64,000 bases of DNA, from positions 6,761,725 to 6,825,724 of the forward strand of contig OZ017769.1 in NCBI GenBank assembly GCA_963969345.1, in the 5' to 3' direction. Made by a program: the position numbers and the translations under genes. The DNA comes from Turbatrix aceti. Taxonomy: Eukaryota; Nematoda; Chromadorea; Rhabditida; Panagrolaimidae. Positions within the stretch are counted from its first letter, which is position 1, and the number at the start of each line of letters is the position of its first letter. Positions 34,601-44,500 of this stretch are shown one piece after another. The notes under the pieces are model-generated. The model was not told the origin of the DNA. It searched no databases and was given only the letters and a program-made list of their open reading frames with translations.

Positions 34601-37600
34601 CGCTAACTCCGTCCCAGACGGACGGGAGAGGGTGCTGTCAAAACGTGACTGGCATTTGTGCCGGTCGCGTGGCGTGGTGTTCAGTAGCATCTGTCGGCGC
34701 CATCAAAAATCCTTTTTTTGCCTGCCTTCTCGGTAGTACTCTCTTTTTTTTCGCGCGCGCGTGTATTCTAAGCCAGCTATCAAAAATGCCGAGCTTGCCC
34801 CCAAGCTGGCAACTATGCCGAGCACGCTTATGCCCGCCCGCCCGCCCGCCCAACCGCCGCGGCGCGTGTTTTGACAACTTGAACGGGTCTTATTACTTCC
34901 TGTTTGCGAGTCTTCCTCCCCCGAATATCGGAACCTCTGCCAGCGAGTCAAGCTCGTCCCTCTAACGAAGCCCGATGCCATCAAAGCTGCTTTGCGTCTC
35001 CGTTCTTCGGTCTTTTGTTCACTCAGTTCGTTAGCACGTTCAGGGGCTGGGGAGGGAAGCGAGGCGCGTGTGCCGTACGCCGTGCGCCGCCACGTTTTGT
35101 AGCTAGCTGTCTCGTCCAATTGTCACTCGGTCCTCGACGGCCTTTGTTTCTCGAAACGCTTGCTCGCGCGCCTCGCTTCCGTGGTCGGTCACGCGGCGAT
35201 GCGAGCGGCCACCTTTTCGTCCACTTGCCGGGGGCATCGGCTTAGAATTCATACTTCATTGACACAGCTCAGCGCTGGCGCTCTCGGAAAATGAGTTTTT
35301 TTTATTTCACTTCAATTTCCAGCGGCGGGCAATGTTGTAAAATAATTTTTTAAAATGCACTTTCCATTGACATTTTATAGAGGTCACAATTTGAATTTTT
35401 ATAGCCCCGCATTTTGGTATAAAAAGCCCCCGAGAAAAGGTTGTCGGCGGAAATTGTTCCAACCACGGCAGCCAATTTCCTTTCCCTTCCCGGTCAGGCT
35501 TCACGGGATTGGATTCGAAAATAAATCTCGGCTCAAAATAAATTTTGAGGGGGGTCAATCACGCGTGGGCTCGGCTTTCGTGTGTGTATATGCCAGCACG
35601 CATCCAATGTACAAAATTCGGTGAATGGGAGCGTTTCGTGTTCGCCTTTTTTTTCGATTTCATAGCAGGATACAAACTTTTCTGCAGAATTCGCACCTCT
35701 TTTTTTTGAGCTCAATTTATTTTTTTTGCACTGCGAATCTATCACGCGTTTTTTTTGGACATACGACACCAGAAATCGGGCTTCCGTTATCTTTATCTCA
35801 CCGCGGAGGAGGATGAGGAGAGCGAGCTATCGGTTAATTAAATCGAGCGGCAGAATGAGATCCGACCTGGCTGTGAGCTCCTCTCGAGCATCTTTTACTT
35901 TCTGTATAATTGAATTTGGACTTCATTTGGGGCAAGGGAGCACGCGAACGTCGCCGGTTCGGCTAATTCGCACTCGCTCTCGTCTTTCGTCATTTCGGAA
36001 GCAGTCGTGATTATACTGTGCGCATCCAAGAAACTTCCGACCGAAAAGAGAACTCACGTTCGTTGTTCACTCTTCTCATAATTTGTGCAGCACACGCTGC
36101 TGGGCTGTTGGGGGAGTAGTACGCTAGTGCCGGGGGCCCGTCGGCGACGAGTAACGTGGAGCCGAGCGAGAGACGGAAAGACGGCGCGTTCCGTTTACAC
36201 ATATGGCTTCTTCCTTTTATTACCACATGCGGCGGGCTGCGTCACTCGGGGCAGTCAATGGTGTCGGCACTTTCTTGTCGTCTTTTCCCGGGTTTTTTTC
36301 GGTCAATCTCGCCGGTCGCCGGCAATAACGCGAATCTTGGTTCTATTCTGCAGGCCGCCGAGAGTTTCCGGAGCTCGCAGGTGGTCTCAAGAGACTTGAC
36401 TTGCTTTTTCGCACTGCATCAAAAATTTTGATTTCATTGAACTTCGTCAAGCGACGCTGTTTCTGGCACCGCGCCGCAGGGCCTGCAGATTACGGCTCAT
36501 TATGAAAAAAAAGTAAAAAAAATATTCAGGGCGCGTGTTTGATTACTTTTTTTGGACGTAGAAAGCCTTGAGGCTTTTTGCGCGGCTGACGAGGACATCT
36601 GACTGATCCTGCAGGTTGCCGGCCGGCGAGAAAAGAATGCCATGCCGTGGAAGTTGTCCCGTGGCCGCGAGACAATTTATTGTTTCGCTGCGTGCCATTT
36701 CTTCCTATTCCGTCTCTTGCCAATGTATGTGGCCCCGTGTCGAGCACCAAGACCGCTCTCCCCGTCGTCCACCGAGGGAGCATCTTGTCTTTGTGCCGCG
36801 TAAAAGACGGCGGACGCCGCGTTCGCTCGTGCGGCGTCTTGCCGTGTTCGTTCCCGGCCCCGCGTCGCTTCTGGCAGGGGAGAAACACTAAAACGCTTAT
36901 GACCGATGATGGTGCTCTAAACGCCTGCTTTTTTTTGGGAATGCTGTTCCGTTCAAACTTTTTTTTCTGCCATCCATCTTTTTTTCTTATCTCTAGTTTT
37001 TTCAGCAGAAACCAGCCATGACCGATCCGGGTAAAGCCGCCGCTGCTGCTGAGCCCAATCAGGCGCCGGCCGTCTCGGGTGAAGAAAACAACGCAGCCAC
37101 GCCGAGCGACGAGAACGGCGCTCCTCCGGCAGCTGCGCCGGCTCGACGGTCTCCGGCCGAAGAAGCCCGGTACAAGAGGCAATTCGTCATCCAGGAACTC
37201 GTGGATACAGAGCGCGACTATGTTTCCGACCTGCAACTCATCGTCGACGGCTACATGGCAGAACTCTCGACCACGGATTTGCCCGAGGATTTGCAGGGCA
37301 AGGACAAGATTATCTTTGCCAATATTGCTCAAATTCTCGATTTTCACAAGACTATCTTCCTAAGAGAGATCGAAAAGTGCCTTGAAAACTACGAAGCTGC
37401 GGGTCTGGCCTTCGTTAAACACGTTAGTCATTTTTTTAGACTACTGTGCCTAAATCAATTTTTTTGCAGGAACGCCGGTTACAAACGTATTACGTCAAGT
37501 ATTGCCAAAACAAGCCAAAGTCTGACTTCCTCATGGCGCAGGAGCAGTTTGAACAGTTCTTCACCGAGACCCGTCTTAAACTCGGTCAGAAGCGCACGCT

Positions 37601-38548
37601 GAACGATCTGCTGATCAAGCCGGTCCAGCGAATCCAAAAATACCAGCTGCTCATGAAGGACATCCTCAAGTACACGGATCGGGCAGGCGACAACCTGGAA
37701 AACCTGCGCAAGGGCTTCGAGGTGATGTGCATCGTGCCAAAGGCGTGCGACGACATGATGCAGGTCGGCCGGCTGCAGAACTTTGACGGAAACCTCAACG
37801 CACAGGGCAAACTGCTTTTCCAGGTTTGTGTGGTTCTGCGAAGAAAATTTGTGACCGGATTGTTTTCAGGGCCAGCTGCAAATCAGCGAGGGCAGTCCGA
37901 ACCAGCCGTTCAAGGGCAAGGAGCGGATAGTATTCCTATTTGAACAGTCCGCCATCATTGCTGACTGCATCCCGAAGCGAACGGAATTCAGCAGTCCGAC
38001 GTACATTTTTAAAAATCAGATTATGGTAGGTGGTTTTTTTTCAACTCGGTTTTGACGTCAGTTAACAAATTGCTTCCAGGTGAACAAAATGGTGCTGGAA
38101 AACAACATCGCAGACGAACCGATGCGCTTCGTGCTCCGCAGCAACGACCCCAACCAGCCCGTGGCATTTCTCTGCCAGGCCAACTCGCTGGAGGAGAAAG
38201 AACAGTGGCTGGACAAGATAAACTCCCAGCTAGACCAGCAGAAGACCCTCCTCGCCGCACTCGTCGACCCCAAACGCTACCAAAGCCAACTCGCCAACTC
38301 TATGGCTAACTTTTCCATGTAAGATATTCAGGGAATTCACGGATTGTAATTTTGGCCCTTGCAGAAACACGACGACAAAGAAGGACTCGTCTTCCAGTCT
38401 CCACGGAGGGCCCGTAGGCACGAGTGCATCTGCGCCTTCGCCGAAGCACGCGGCTCCTTCGAAAGCAAACTCGAGCGGTGGTAAGCTCTTCGGTTTCGGC
38501 AAGAAGGCGACTACGGTCAATTCACGGGGCCCCGCCTCGCCGCACTGA
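19682..38548 (+). CDS. unc-73: Trio/Kalirin/UNC-73-type Rho guanine nucleotide exchange factor, SH3 and second DH-PH module
   Basis: A RhoGEF of the Trio family; the second DH-PH module of Trio/UNC-73 activates RhoA and acts in axon guidance and neuromuscular signalling. The long model has eleven exons: 19682-20041, 23923-24024, 25004-25087, 25139-25325, 30158-30242, 34077-34329, 37006-37422, 37470-37823, 37870-38025, 38080-38318, 38365-38548 (806 residues; every phase fits). Exons 3-4 form an SH3-like domain (YIAIEDYEA, ISVRQGETVEILDR, GNVPSRVLAPL). The DH domain begins FVIQELVDTERDYVSDLQLI and carries LLIKPVQRIQKYQLLMKDIL; HERRLQTYYVKYCQNKPKS is nearly the Trio GEF2 sequence. The PH domain starts at VGRLQNFDGNLNAQGKLLFQ. 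The tail is Ser/Lys-rich and ends soon after PH. No spectrin repeats, first DH-PH, Ig, FN3 or kinase domain were found in the window. Other first exons are listed separately. Confidence 0.9.
20042..23922 (+). other. First large intron of the exchange-factor gene
   Basis: 3.9 kb with no coding exon that I can support on either strand. It contains T-rich tracts and one short hairpin (22210-22242). Regulatory elements are likely in a gene of this kind but none was recognised. Confidence 0.5.
22210..22242. repeat. 10-bp inverted repeat
   Basis: TTCTCATAGG at 22210-22219 and its exact complement at 22233-22242 are separated by 13 bases. Intronic; no function inferred. Confidence 0.75.
27245..27285 (+). 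CDS. Candidate alternative first exon of the exchange-factor gene
   Basis: ATG at 27245 encodes MFPVARRFVRGGS plus two bases (GA), followed by a consensus donor GTGAGT. The two leftover bases match the one base that opens the common exon at 34077, so splicing would give an in-frame 547-residue protein lacking the SH3 domain. Basic, arginine-rich N-terminus. Supported by donor quality and phase only. Confidence 0.4.
28119..28190. repeat. 10-bp inverted repeat with 52-base loop
   Basis: AGAGCCCCTC (28119-28128) and GAGGGGCTCT (28181-28190) are exact complements. Within the large intron; the loop shows no clear further pairing. A non-coding RNA cannot be excluded but nothing identifies one. Confidence 0.6.
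28579..28667 (+). CDS. Candidate alternative first exon of the exchange-factor gene (Cys-rich start)
   Basis: ATG at 28579 opens a 29-codon frame starting MRGCALFYRMFNACC, ending with two spare bases (AG) before GTGAGG. The phase fits the common exon at 34077. Cysteines next to hydrophobic residues could be palmitoylated. Evidence is donor and phase only, so the call is tentative. Confidence 0.3.
29622..30009 (+). CDS. Alternative first exon of the exchange-factor gene (Ser/Thr-rich start)
   Basis: ATG at 29622 opens 129 codons beginning MPKLIKRSKTV and ends with one spare base before GTCTCT (TTTCAG precedes it). That base completes a Glu codon with AG of the exon at 30158, exactly as the SH3-encoding exon does, so the two are mutually exclusive starts. 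The resulting 691-residue isoform would lack SH3. The exon is GC-rich, Ser/Thr/Pro-rich and low in stop codons over its length, with a KRSKT phosphosite-like start and WSFALKKRWFSSSSN. No domain recognised. Confidence 0.6.
31582..31730 (+). CDS. Alternative first exon of the exchange-factor gene
   Basis: ATG at 31582 encodes MSMIGRIFSRYWPPTRRYGH and 29 further residues, ending ...TATYFDDK plus AG before GTACCA. The two spare bases form a Ser codon with the first base of exon 34077. The isoform would have 583 residues: this N-terminus, the Ser-rich linker, DH and PH. The 5' part is amphipathic and basic, which would suit membrane association, but that is inference. Confidence 0.55.
31731..37005 (+). 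other. Introns flanking the common linker exon of the exchange-factor gene
   Basis: Apart from the coding exon 34077-34329, these 5 kb hold no exon that I can support. A GCCC tetranucleotide run lies at about 34828-34849. Open frames such as 34416-34736 are driven by GCCGTC-type simple sequence. Confidence 0.45.
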
Positions 38549-39036
38549 TCGATCATGCATCCGTCAACATTGCCACCGTTCCCGCATTTCCCGCGCGCAT
38601 TCGTCTCTGAACCGGTCTTTTGTTCGTCTTACATACAACAGTACTGCTCGCCCTCCGATCCGATCCGCCGTCCTGTGTCCTCGGACGAGGCGCCTTCTGA
38701 TCTCCTCGGCGTCCTTCTTCCCTTCTTTCATTCGTGTCGCTCTCTCCCGGCGGCACGATTTGTGCAGTCACGTACGTACACTACTCTCTTCTACTGTCAG
38801 TTACGCCACACATACACACAACACTCACAATTCGCATTATCGGTGATTATCACCCGAACCCGAGTAACTCCCTTCTCCCCATCCTCGCTTGTCAATCAAT
38901 CCCGCTAGAGCCCAGTACTACTCTCGTCTACAGCGTATTGTATACTACAAACAAACTGAGATCCGACTTCCTTCTTGAGTTTCCTTATTCTGTCGTTTTA
39001 CAGTCGTCCGATGTTTAAAAGTGCTTCGATGAGAAG

Positions 39037-39042
39037 AATAAA
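39037..39042 (+). terminator. Candidate poly(A) signal of the exchange-factor gene
   Basis: AATAAA 489 bases after the stop codon at 38548, about 60 bases before the TATA box of the downstream bestrophin gene. It is the best canonical signal in the gap. Confidence 0.5.
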
Positions 39043-39103
39043 ACTTTGCGTTTTGATCTGAGACATGCATTTCACATACAATTTACATCGATCACAGCGA
39101 AAG

Positions 39104-39111
39104 TATATAAA
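39104..39111 (+). promoter_or_regulatory. TATA box of the bestrophin gene
   Basis: TATATAAA ends 63 bases before the chosen start codon at 39175, at the right distance for transcription to begin near 39135-39140. It argues that the bestrophin gene has its own promoter rather than being the second gene of an operon. Confidence 0.6.
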
Positions 39112-39174
39112 TTCGCCATTTGGAGGGAAGTGTCGTCTTTTTACACTGTCGGTCAAACATTGCACGCTGTAACC

Positions 39175-41198
39175 ATGACGGTCAGCTACATGGCACAGGC
39201 TTCTCACGCCGGGATCTTCACGTTTCCCAGGCTCATGTTCAGATGGCGCGGCTCTGTCTGGAAGGTGGTCGGCTACGAGGTGTGTCTCTGGATGTGGCTC
39301 TATATGACGATTGCCATTGTGTACCACTTCGTGATCAAGGGCACTGACGCGGGATACGCCTTCGAGCGCTTTGTCATCCTCTGCAACGCGTACGTCGCGA
39401 CAGCGCAGTCCTCGCTGTCGTTTGTCCTTGGCTTCTACGTGAATATCGTCGCCAATCGGTGGTGGGAGATATTTATGACTATTCCCTGGCCGGACACGCC
39501 TTGTAAGTTCTTTTTAGGCTGTGTAGGTGGCGTAGGTGTTACGGGTGTTGTTGTAGGTCTTTTAACAGCAGCGTTCATGCGAAGCAGAGGCAAAAAATAC
39601 CGGCGAGATGAGGTCATCCAGAGACGGTCCATCGTGCGGTACTTGGTGTTGTCCCTGGTCATGGTGCTACGAGACATCAGTGAAAGAGTCCGAATTCGGT
39701 TTCCTGAACTGGAATACCTGGTAAGGATTTTCTGATTTTTTTGCATCCAATAAAGTTTTTTTTTCAGAAGCAGTCTCTGATCACGGAAGAAGAATACCAG
39801 CTCATTATTAAAGTTCAAGAGCGCCAACGATCGAGCGTCTTCTGGCTGCCTTTGATGTGGATTATGAAGCTGTACAAGCAGATGAACGAAGAGCACCACG
39901 TCTTGGATGAGGTTCATTTTGTCACGCTGTGCCAGGCACTTCGGTCTTACCGCGATGGTCTGAACAATCTTCTCTCCTACGACTGGATCTGCACGCCGCT
40001 TGTCTATACACAGGTCGTCAATCTTGCCACGGCATTCTACACGATGATTCTGGTGTTCTCGAGTCAGTACCTCGTGCTCAGCGAAGACGAACTCCTAGAA
40101 CATCAGTTGGCGGGGAGTCAAACGGCCCTAAACTACCAAGTCGACTATGTCTTCCCCTTTTTTGCCATCTTTCACGTCATTTTTTACGTCGGCTGGCTCA
40201 AAGTGGCCCAGGTCACGTTGAATCCCTTCGGCACGGATGACGACGACTTTGAGGTGGATTACCTCATCGAGCGCAATCTCAAGACGGGCTACGCTATGAT
40301 GGACGAGCAATTCGACGTCGTCCCGACCCTCGTTGACCTGAACGTCGTCAACCTGCCCCACACGCGTGCCAGCGCGAAGAGAGTCGTCAACCCGATGGTC
40401 GGCTCGGTAGCCAACCTGCGTGTCGGCAAAAAGGGTGCCGCCATCGTGCCTTCCGACCTCACCAATACCGCTGAAAACGAGATTTTCTTCGACGTCGTAG
40501 CCCCGCAAGGTGCCAAGGTTCCACCGGCGGCACCATCGATGGTACCGTCTATGCTGCCGGTGGAAACACAGCAAAATGTGAGCTGTGAGCAGCCAACCCA
40601 GCCGCCATCCGTCAACTTGGTAACTTGTCAGGGTGACCTGACTCCTGTTGCTTCCACGACGACTCCTGCCGTCGGTCCGAGTGCTGGGCCGAAGTCTCAC
40701 TTGGGCAAATCGTCGTCTGGGACGGATCATACCAAGATAGTTACCCTTCACGGAGCCCCCGGAAGCAAGAAGATCAAGAGCGTGATCACGCAGCAGGAAT
40801 CTCTATTGGTAGGCCTGACTCCTACAACCAGTATCATAGGCCAGGAAGAAAAGACGCAAGATACGAACACGGAGCGGCGGATGGAGAAGACTCAAGATAC
40901 CTACATCCTCGATAGCAAAAAGAATAGGAGACACACGCACACGCCCCACAACAGCGAGAAGAAACAGAGCGACAAAAAAACAGTGCATGCATCGAAGATG
41001 GCACCACCTCCCGCAAAGGAGAAATCAAAGATAGCACAACCTCCCGCAAAAGACAAATCAAAGATGGTACAACCCCCTGCAAAGGAAAAATCAAAGATGG
41101 CACAACCCCCTGCAAAGGAGAAATCCAAGGTAAAAGCGGTCCCTTCAAAGCTTATGCCGGCCTCTTCCAAGGTGGATGAATCGAAGAAACAAGCGTGA
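39175..41198 (+). CDS. Bestrophin-family anion channel
   Basis: Bestrophins are pentameric calcium-activated chloride channels of the plasma membrane; nematodes have many paralogues. Three exons (39175-39502, 39569-39720, 39768-41198) give 636 residues. The start MTVSYMAQASHAG, followed by RLMFRWRGSVWK, matches the conserved bestrophin N-terminus, which is why 39175 was preferred over the longer upstream frame. SFVLGFYVNIVANRWWE followed by PWPD is the family core. YDWICTPLVYTQVV and VGWLKVAQVTLNPFGTDDDD match the end of the channel domain; the acidic run is the calcium clasp. The 66-base intron has no stop and would add a hydrophobic, Gly-rich segment if retained. The long C-terminus is not conserved and ends with four 11-residue repeats. 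The specific paralogue cannot be named. Confidence 0.93.
40998..41129 (+). repeat. Four tandem 33-bp coding repeats in the bestrophin C-terminus
   Basis: Four 11-residue units of the type MAQPPAKEKSK (first MAPPPAKEKSK, second IAQPPAKDKSK, third MVQPPAKEKSK). The DNA units differ by a few bases each, so they are recent but not identical. They lie in the cytosolic, lysine-rich tail. Role unknown. Confidence 0.9.
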
Positions 41199-41550
41199 TC
41201 AAGAGCGGGTGGATTTTGTGTGGCTGTTTTTGTTTTTTGCGCAAACATAAAAAAAGAAAAAAAGTCAAGCTCTATCGCCGGAGAAGAAAATTGGCTTGAA
41301 TCGGGGCAAACAGTTAGTTGTGGCGAGGTTGACGCCTATCAAGCAGCCGACCTGCTGCACGAAAACGAGACTGCACTCGACGCAGGGCAGAGCCTCGAGA
41401 GACACCACTGCGACGACGACCGACCCGCGATTCATTCGTTAGTCATCGTTGACGGCGGCCGCTTAATTTCAGTCAATCGTCTTTCCTGCGGTCGGTGGTG
41501 CATTGTATTCCTGTCGGAGGCCTGATTCTGCCTAAATTACGAGCTACATC

Positions 41551-41572
41551 ATGTTCACCAGATTCATGTACA
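41551..41572 (+). CDS. Candidate first exon 1 of the ANC-1-like gene
   Basis: ATG at 41551 encodes MFTRFMY plus a single A, followed by a perfect donor GTAAGT. The spare base fits the two bases that open the common exon at 46574 (giving Asn). Short; support is the donor and the phase. Confidence 0.45.
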
Positions 41573-44500
41573 GTAAGTTACCTTTACAGCTTCAGGGGGG
41601 GCAGATGAAGCTGTTGGAGCTGTTGGGGACCCAGGTGATCAGCATCAGCGGTCACCAACAAGTGCAGTCTTTTTTTCTGCACTTGTAACCGAGGAACACA
41701 GCTTTTTTCTTATACTTCAGTGATGAGTGGAACGCTTGAAAGTTGCATGTATATTGTCTCACAAGTCGACATCGATTAGCCCTGCTAAATAATGTTTGTT
41801 TGCATGATGAGATCCAGGATGTCGTCCGGGTGGAGGGGGACAGGCGCGGGTCGGTCGGGTGCGCAGCAGCAAGAGTGATCCCTGTAAGCCGTACAACGAT
41901 AACAGTTGTTCATCGATGACATCCCGCCGCGTGCAGCCGGGACTCATCTCGCGCTCCTGCAGGCGCGGAGGAGAACTGTTTACTCTCGGCGCTGTCATTA
42001 CACGATTTAGTAATTTTTGTTTCATCGAGCGTGTGATTTTTCGAACGTCATGGCGCTAATCGTTAATCTTTCCTGACTTTCAGTTTTGTATCGCGTTTCT
42101 GCCGTCTGAGCCGTCGAGAAGAATCGACCGGCAGAAGTGCACGTAAAAAGGATGAAGCTCATTCGTCGCATCGCCGATGCCATATTTTTGAGTGAGTTAA
42201 AAAGTGATTTCTTGGGAGGGTGCCAGGGGCTTGGGGGCTGGTTCAAGGGGCAATCCGCACTCTGTTTCGTTTTTATCAGCACTGAACTGGACGTGGTGTC
42301 CGTGCGATTCGTTCGAATAGTGCAGGGTGTCAACGAATGACTGTTTGTTGCCATGTCTGCTGCATTAGCTGCCATTCTGTTCTGTTTATCCGTTGCCAAC
42401 GACCACGATCTTGCGCGGCATGCTGGATTTGATGGTGTTTTTTTTCGGAGGATAACATGCCATCGACCGAGAGTTCGTTCGTTCGTCGGGAAAGATCTTG
42501 AGGGCGCGCAAAACACAAAACGGCCTTGAAACTCGCTGCACGAACGCTTGAATTGAGCTTGCTCCGGACTGGTGCGTGCCATCTGCATAATCGCCTTATC
42601 GATCTGATCGTGCACTTATGATAATGTCTCGGTATGATTCCGGTGTTGTTGGTGGGCGTGCAAAAAGGGGGCGCGTGTGTGTCCTGTCCCTTTTCTGTCC
42701 ATTGCCGGACTTGTGGCCGATAATGGCTGGTCTCGGCTAATTGGCTCACTTTGCGGTGGCGGTGGCGGCGAGACGTTAACGAATAATCAAGTAGCCAAAA
42801 AAGGCCTGGCACAGGCCTGTCGATACAGTCCGCCTGTTTTTTTTTGTCTGACTGACAGGCATGCGATGCGTTTCGCGTGAGGATAGCAAGTTTCGCATTT
42901 CTCCCAAAAATGCCCCTCCGGAGAAGTGTGAGAGTGTGTTCTGACTCACACACGGCGGCCGGTTTGCTTTGGCTTCCGCTGCAACCGCTGCCGGGCGTCC
43001 TGACTCACGGCACCTTTACAGGCAGCTGCGCGCAGGATTTTCTGCAGAGAACTCTCGACTCTCATTTCAACATTTTATTCTTCCTTTTACCTCTTTTGTC
43101 GTTTTTTTTATGTTTTGCTTATCAAAAGTGTCCGCAAAAGTGTCTGTTTAGTTTTTTTAGAGTTTTATAGCCCTCAGTACCCGTAAGGCTTAACAACCAC
43201 CCCAGGGAGGAGGCCGAGGCTGGCCCCAGGTGCTTTTGTTTGCATTCTACGTTTCGCCTAGTTCGGAGTACCGACAAAGCCTGACTATAAGCCTTTTCTC
43301 GGCCGAGTCAGTCAACAGAAGACACAGCACTGCAACTGTCAGGCCGGGCAGGTATGTGCTGGATACGATCGCGGGCCGTTGATTTCCTATCACCGCAGAT
43401 AAGAGACAAAAAAAGCGTCCCTCCCCGGCGCGCCAGGGAGGAGTTCCGGCTTTTTTTCTTTCGATCGTCTCATTAAAATGTATTAAGACGTGCCGTCTCT
43501 CGTAAATGAGTGCTGCCCGTTCTCGAAGCACTTGATGATGCGTCGTCGTTTCTTTCTTCATTGCTTTGTTTTGTTTGTCCTTTAATAATCGGTTGTGTCG
43601 CGGGATTTCGTAGTCGGATTTATCGTTGTTGGCTGATGACCACTACCACTGACTGACCTGCTCGGTTGGCTCGTTTAAGGTGAACTGAACTCTCTTGCGT
43701 ACCGAGGACAACGCGACGGTGGTTGTTGTGCCGTCAGCGCTGACTTCTTCTCTTGCACCCGTTTGGAACAGGTTGGTGGCAACCAGGCGTGTCGTAATTG
43801 AAACCTGGCGTTCGGACCTGCAATCTTGTGCTGAGCTGCAATCAATCTTCACTTTTCCCCAAAGAAGGCGACCCTGTTCCTGTTTTGTCTTCTGGCGGCT
43901 TTTCTGGACGGACGCAGCAAAGTTTCGGGTAAACCGTAGTCCTCAACATGCCCCGGAATCCCTGCTGCTGTCTCCGTTCGTACAGAAGTAAGTTTTTTTC
44001 CTTCCTGCACTGTCTTCCGGGGTCGGGGGGGGGGGGTGCTGTTTTGACTCTTTCATGAATGGCCGGACCCTCGTGGATGCAGTTGTTGCAAGACACTCGA
44101 GTCCAGCACTCAGTCTGCATATCTCTTGGAATTCAGCATGTTTATCTAAGGTTTCCGTCCCAAGCGTGTGCAAATCGATTCTTCCTTGTAGCATGCTTGT
44201 TGCACTTGCACACGCGGGAGTGAGCAGTCGGGTGGTGGGTTATGACAACAATGACGCGGATTACCCACTGATTGCCATAAATTAACGCGGATGACAACCG
44301 CAACCGCAACCGCAAAATTATTTATCGTGTTCATCATGCAGCACCAAAAAAAAGGGTTTCTATCATGAAAGAGAGAGGCAGAATGCAGGGCTCCCGTTTT
44401 CTCGCGGGTTTCGTGCGAGCTGGCCGTAGTATCCATATGGCTGTGCTCGTTTATTCACCAAGCCGCAACCGCAACCGCAACCGCTCTCAATTTTATTTAT

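Noticed and set aside
34416..34736. Plus-strand 106-codon frame with repeated Ala-Val
   Set aside because: Created by GCCGTC/GTTGCC simple sequence; no splice sites placing it in a gene.
38549..39036. Possible further exons (Ig/FN3) of the exchange-factor gene
   Set aside because: Frames here are short and unrelated to Ig or FN3, and the stop at 38546-38548 is followed by a poly(A) signal and another gene's TATA box.
39046..39174. Longer in-frame N-terminal extension of the bestrophin
   Set aside because: It starts with TTG and spans the TATA box; the conserved family N-terminus begins at the ATG at 39175.
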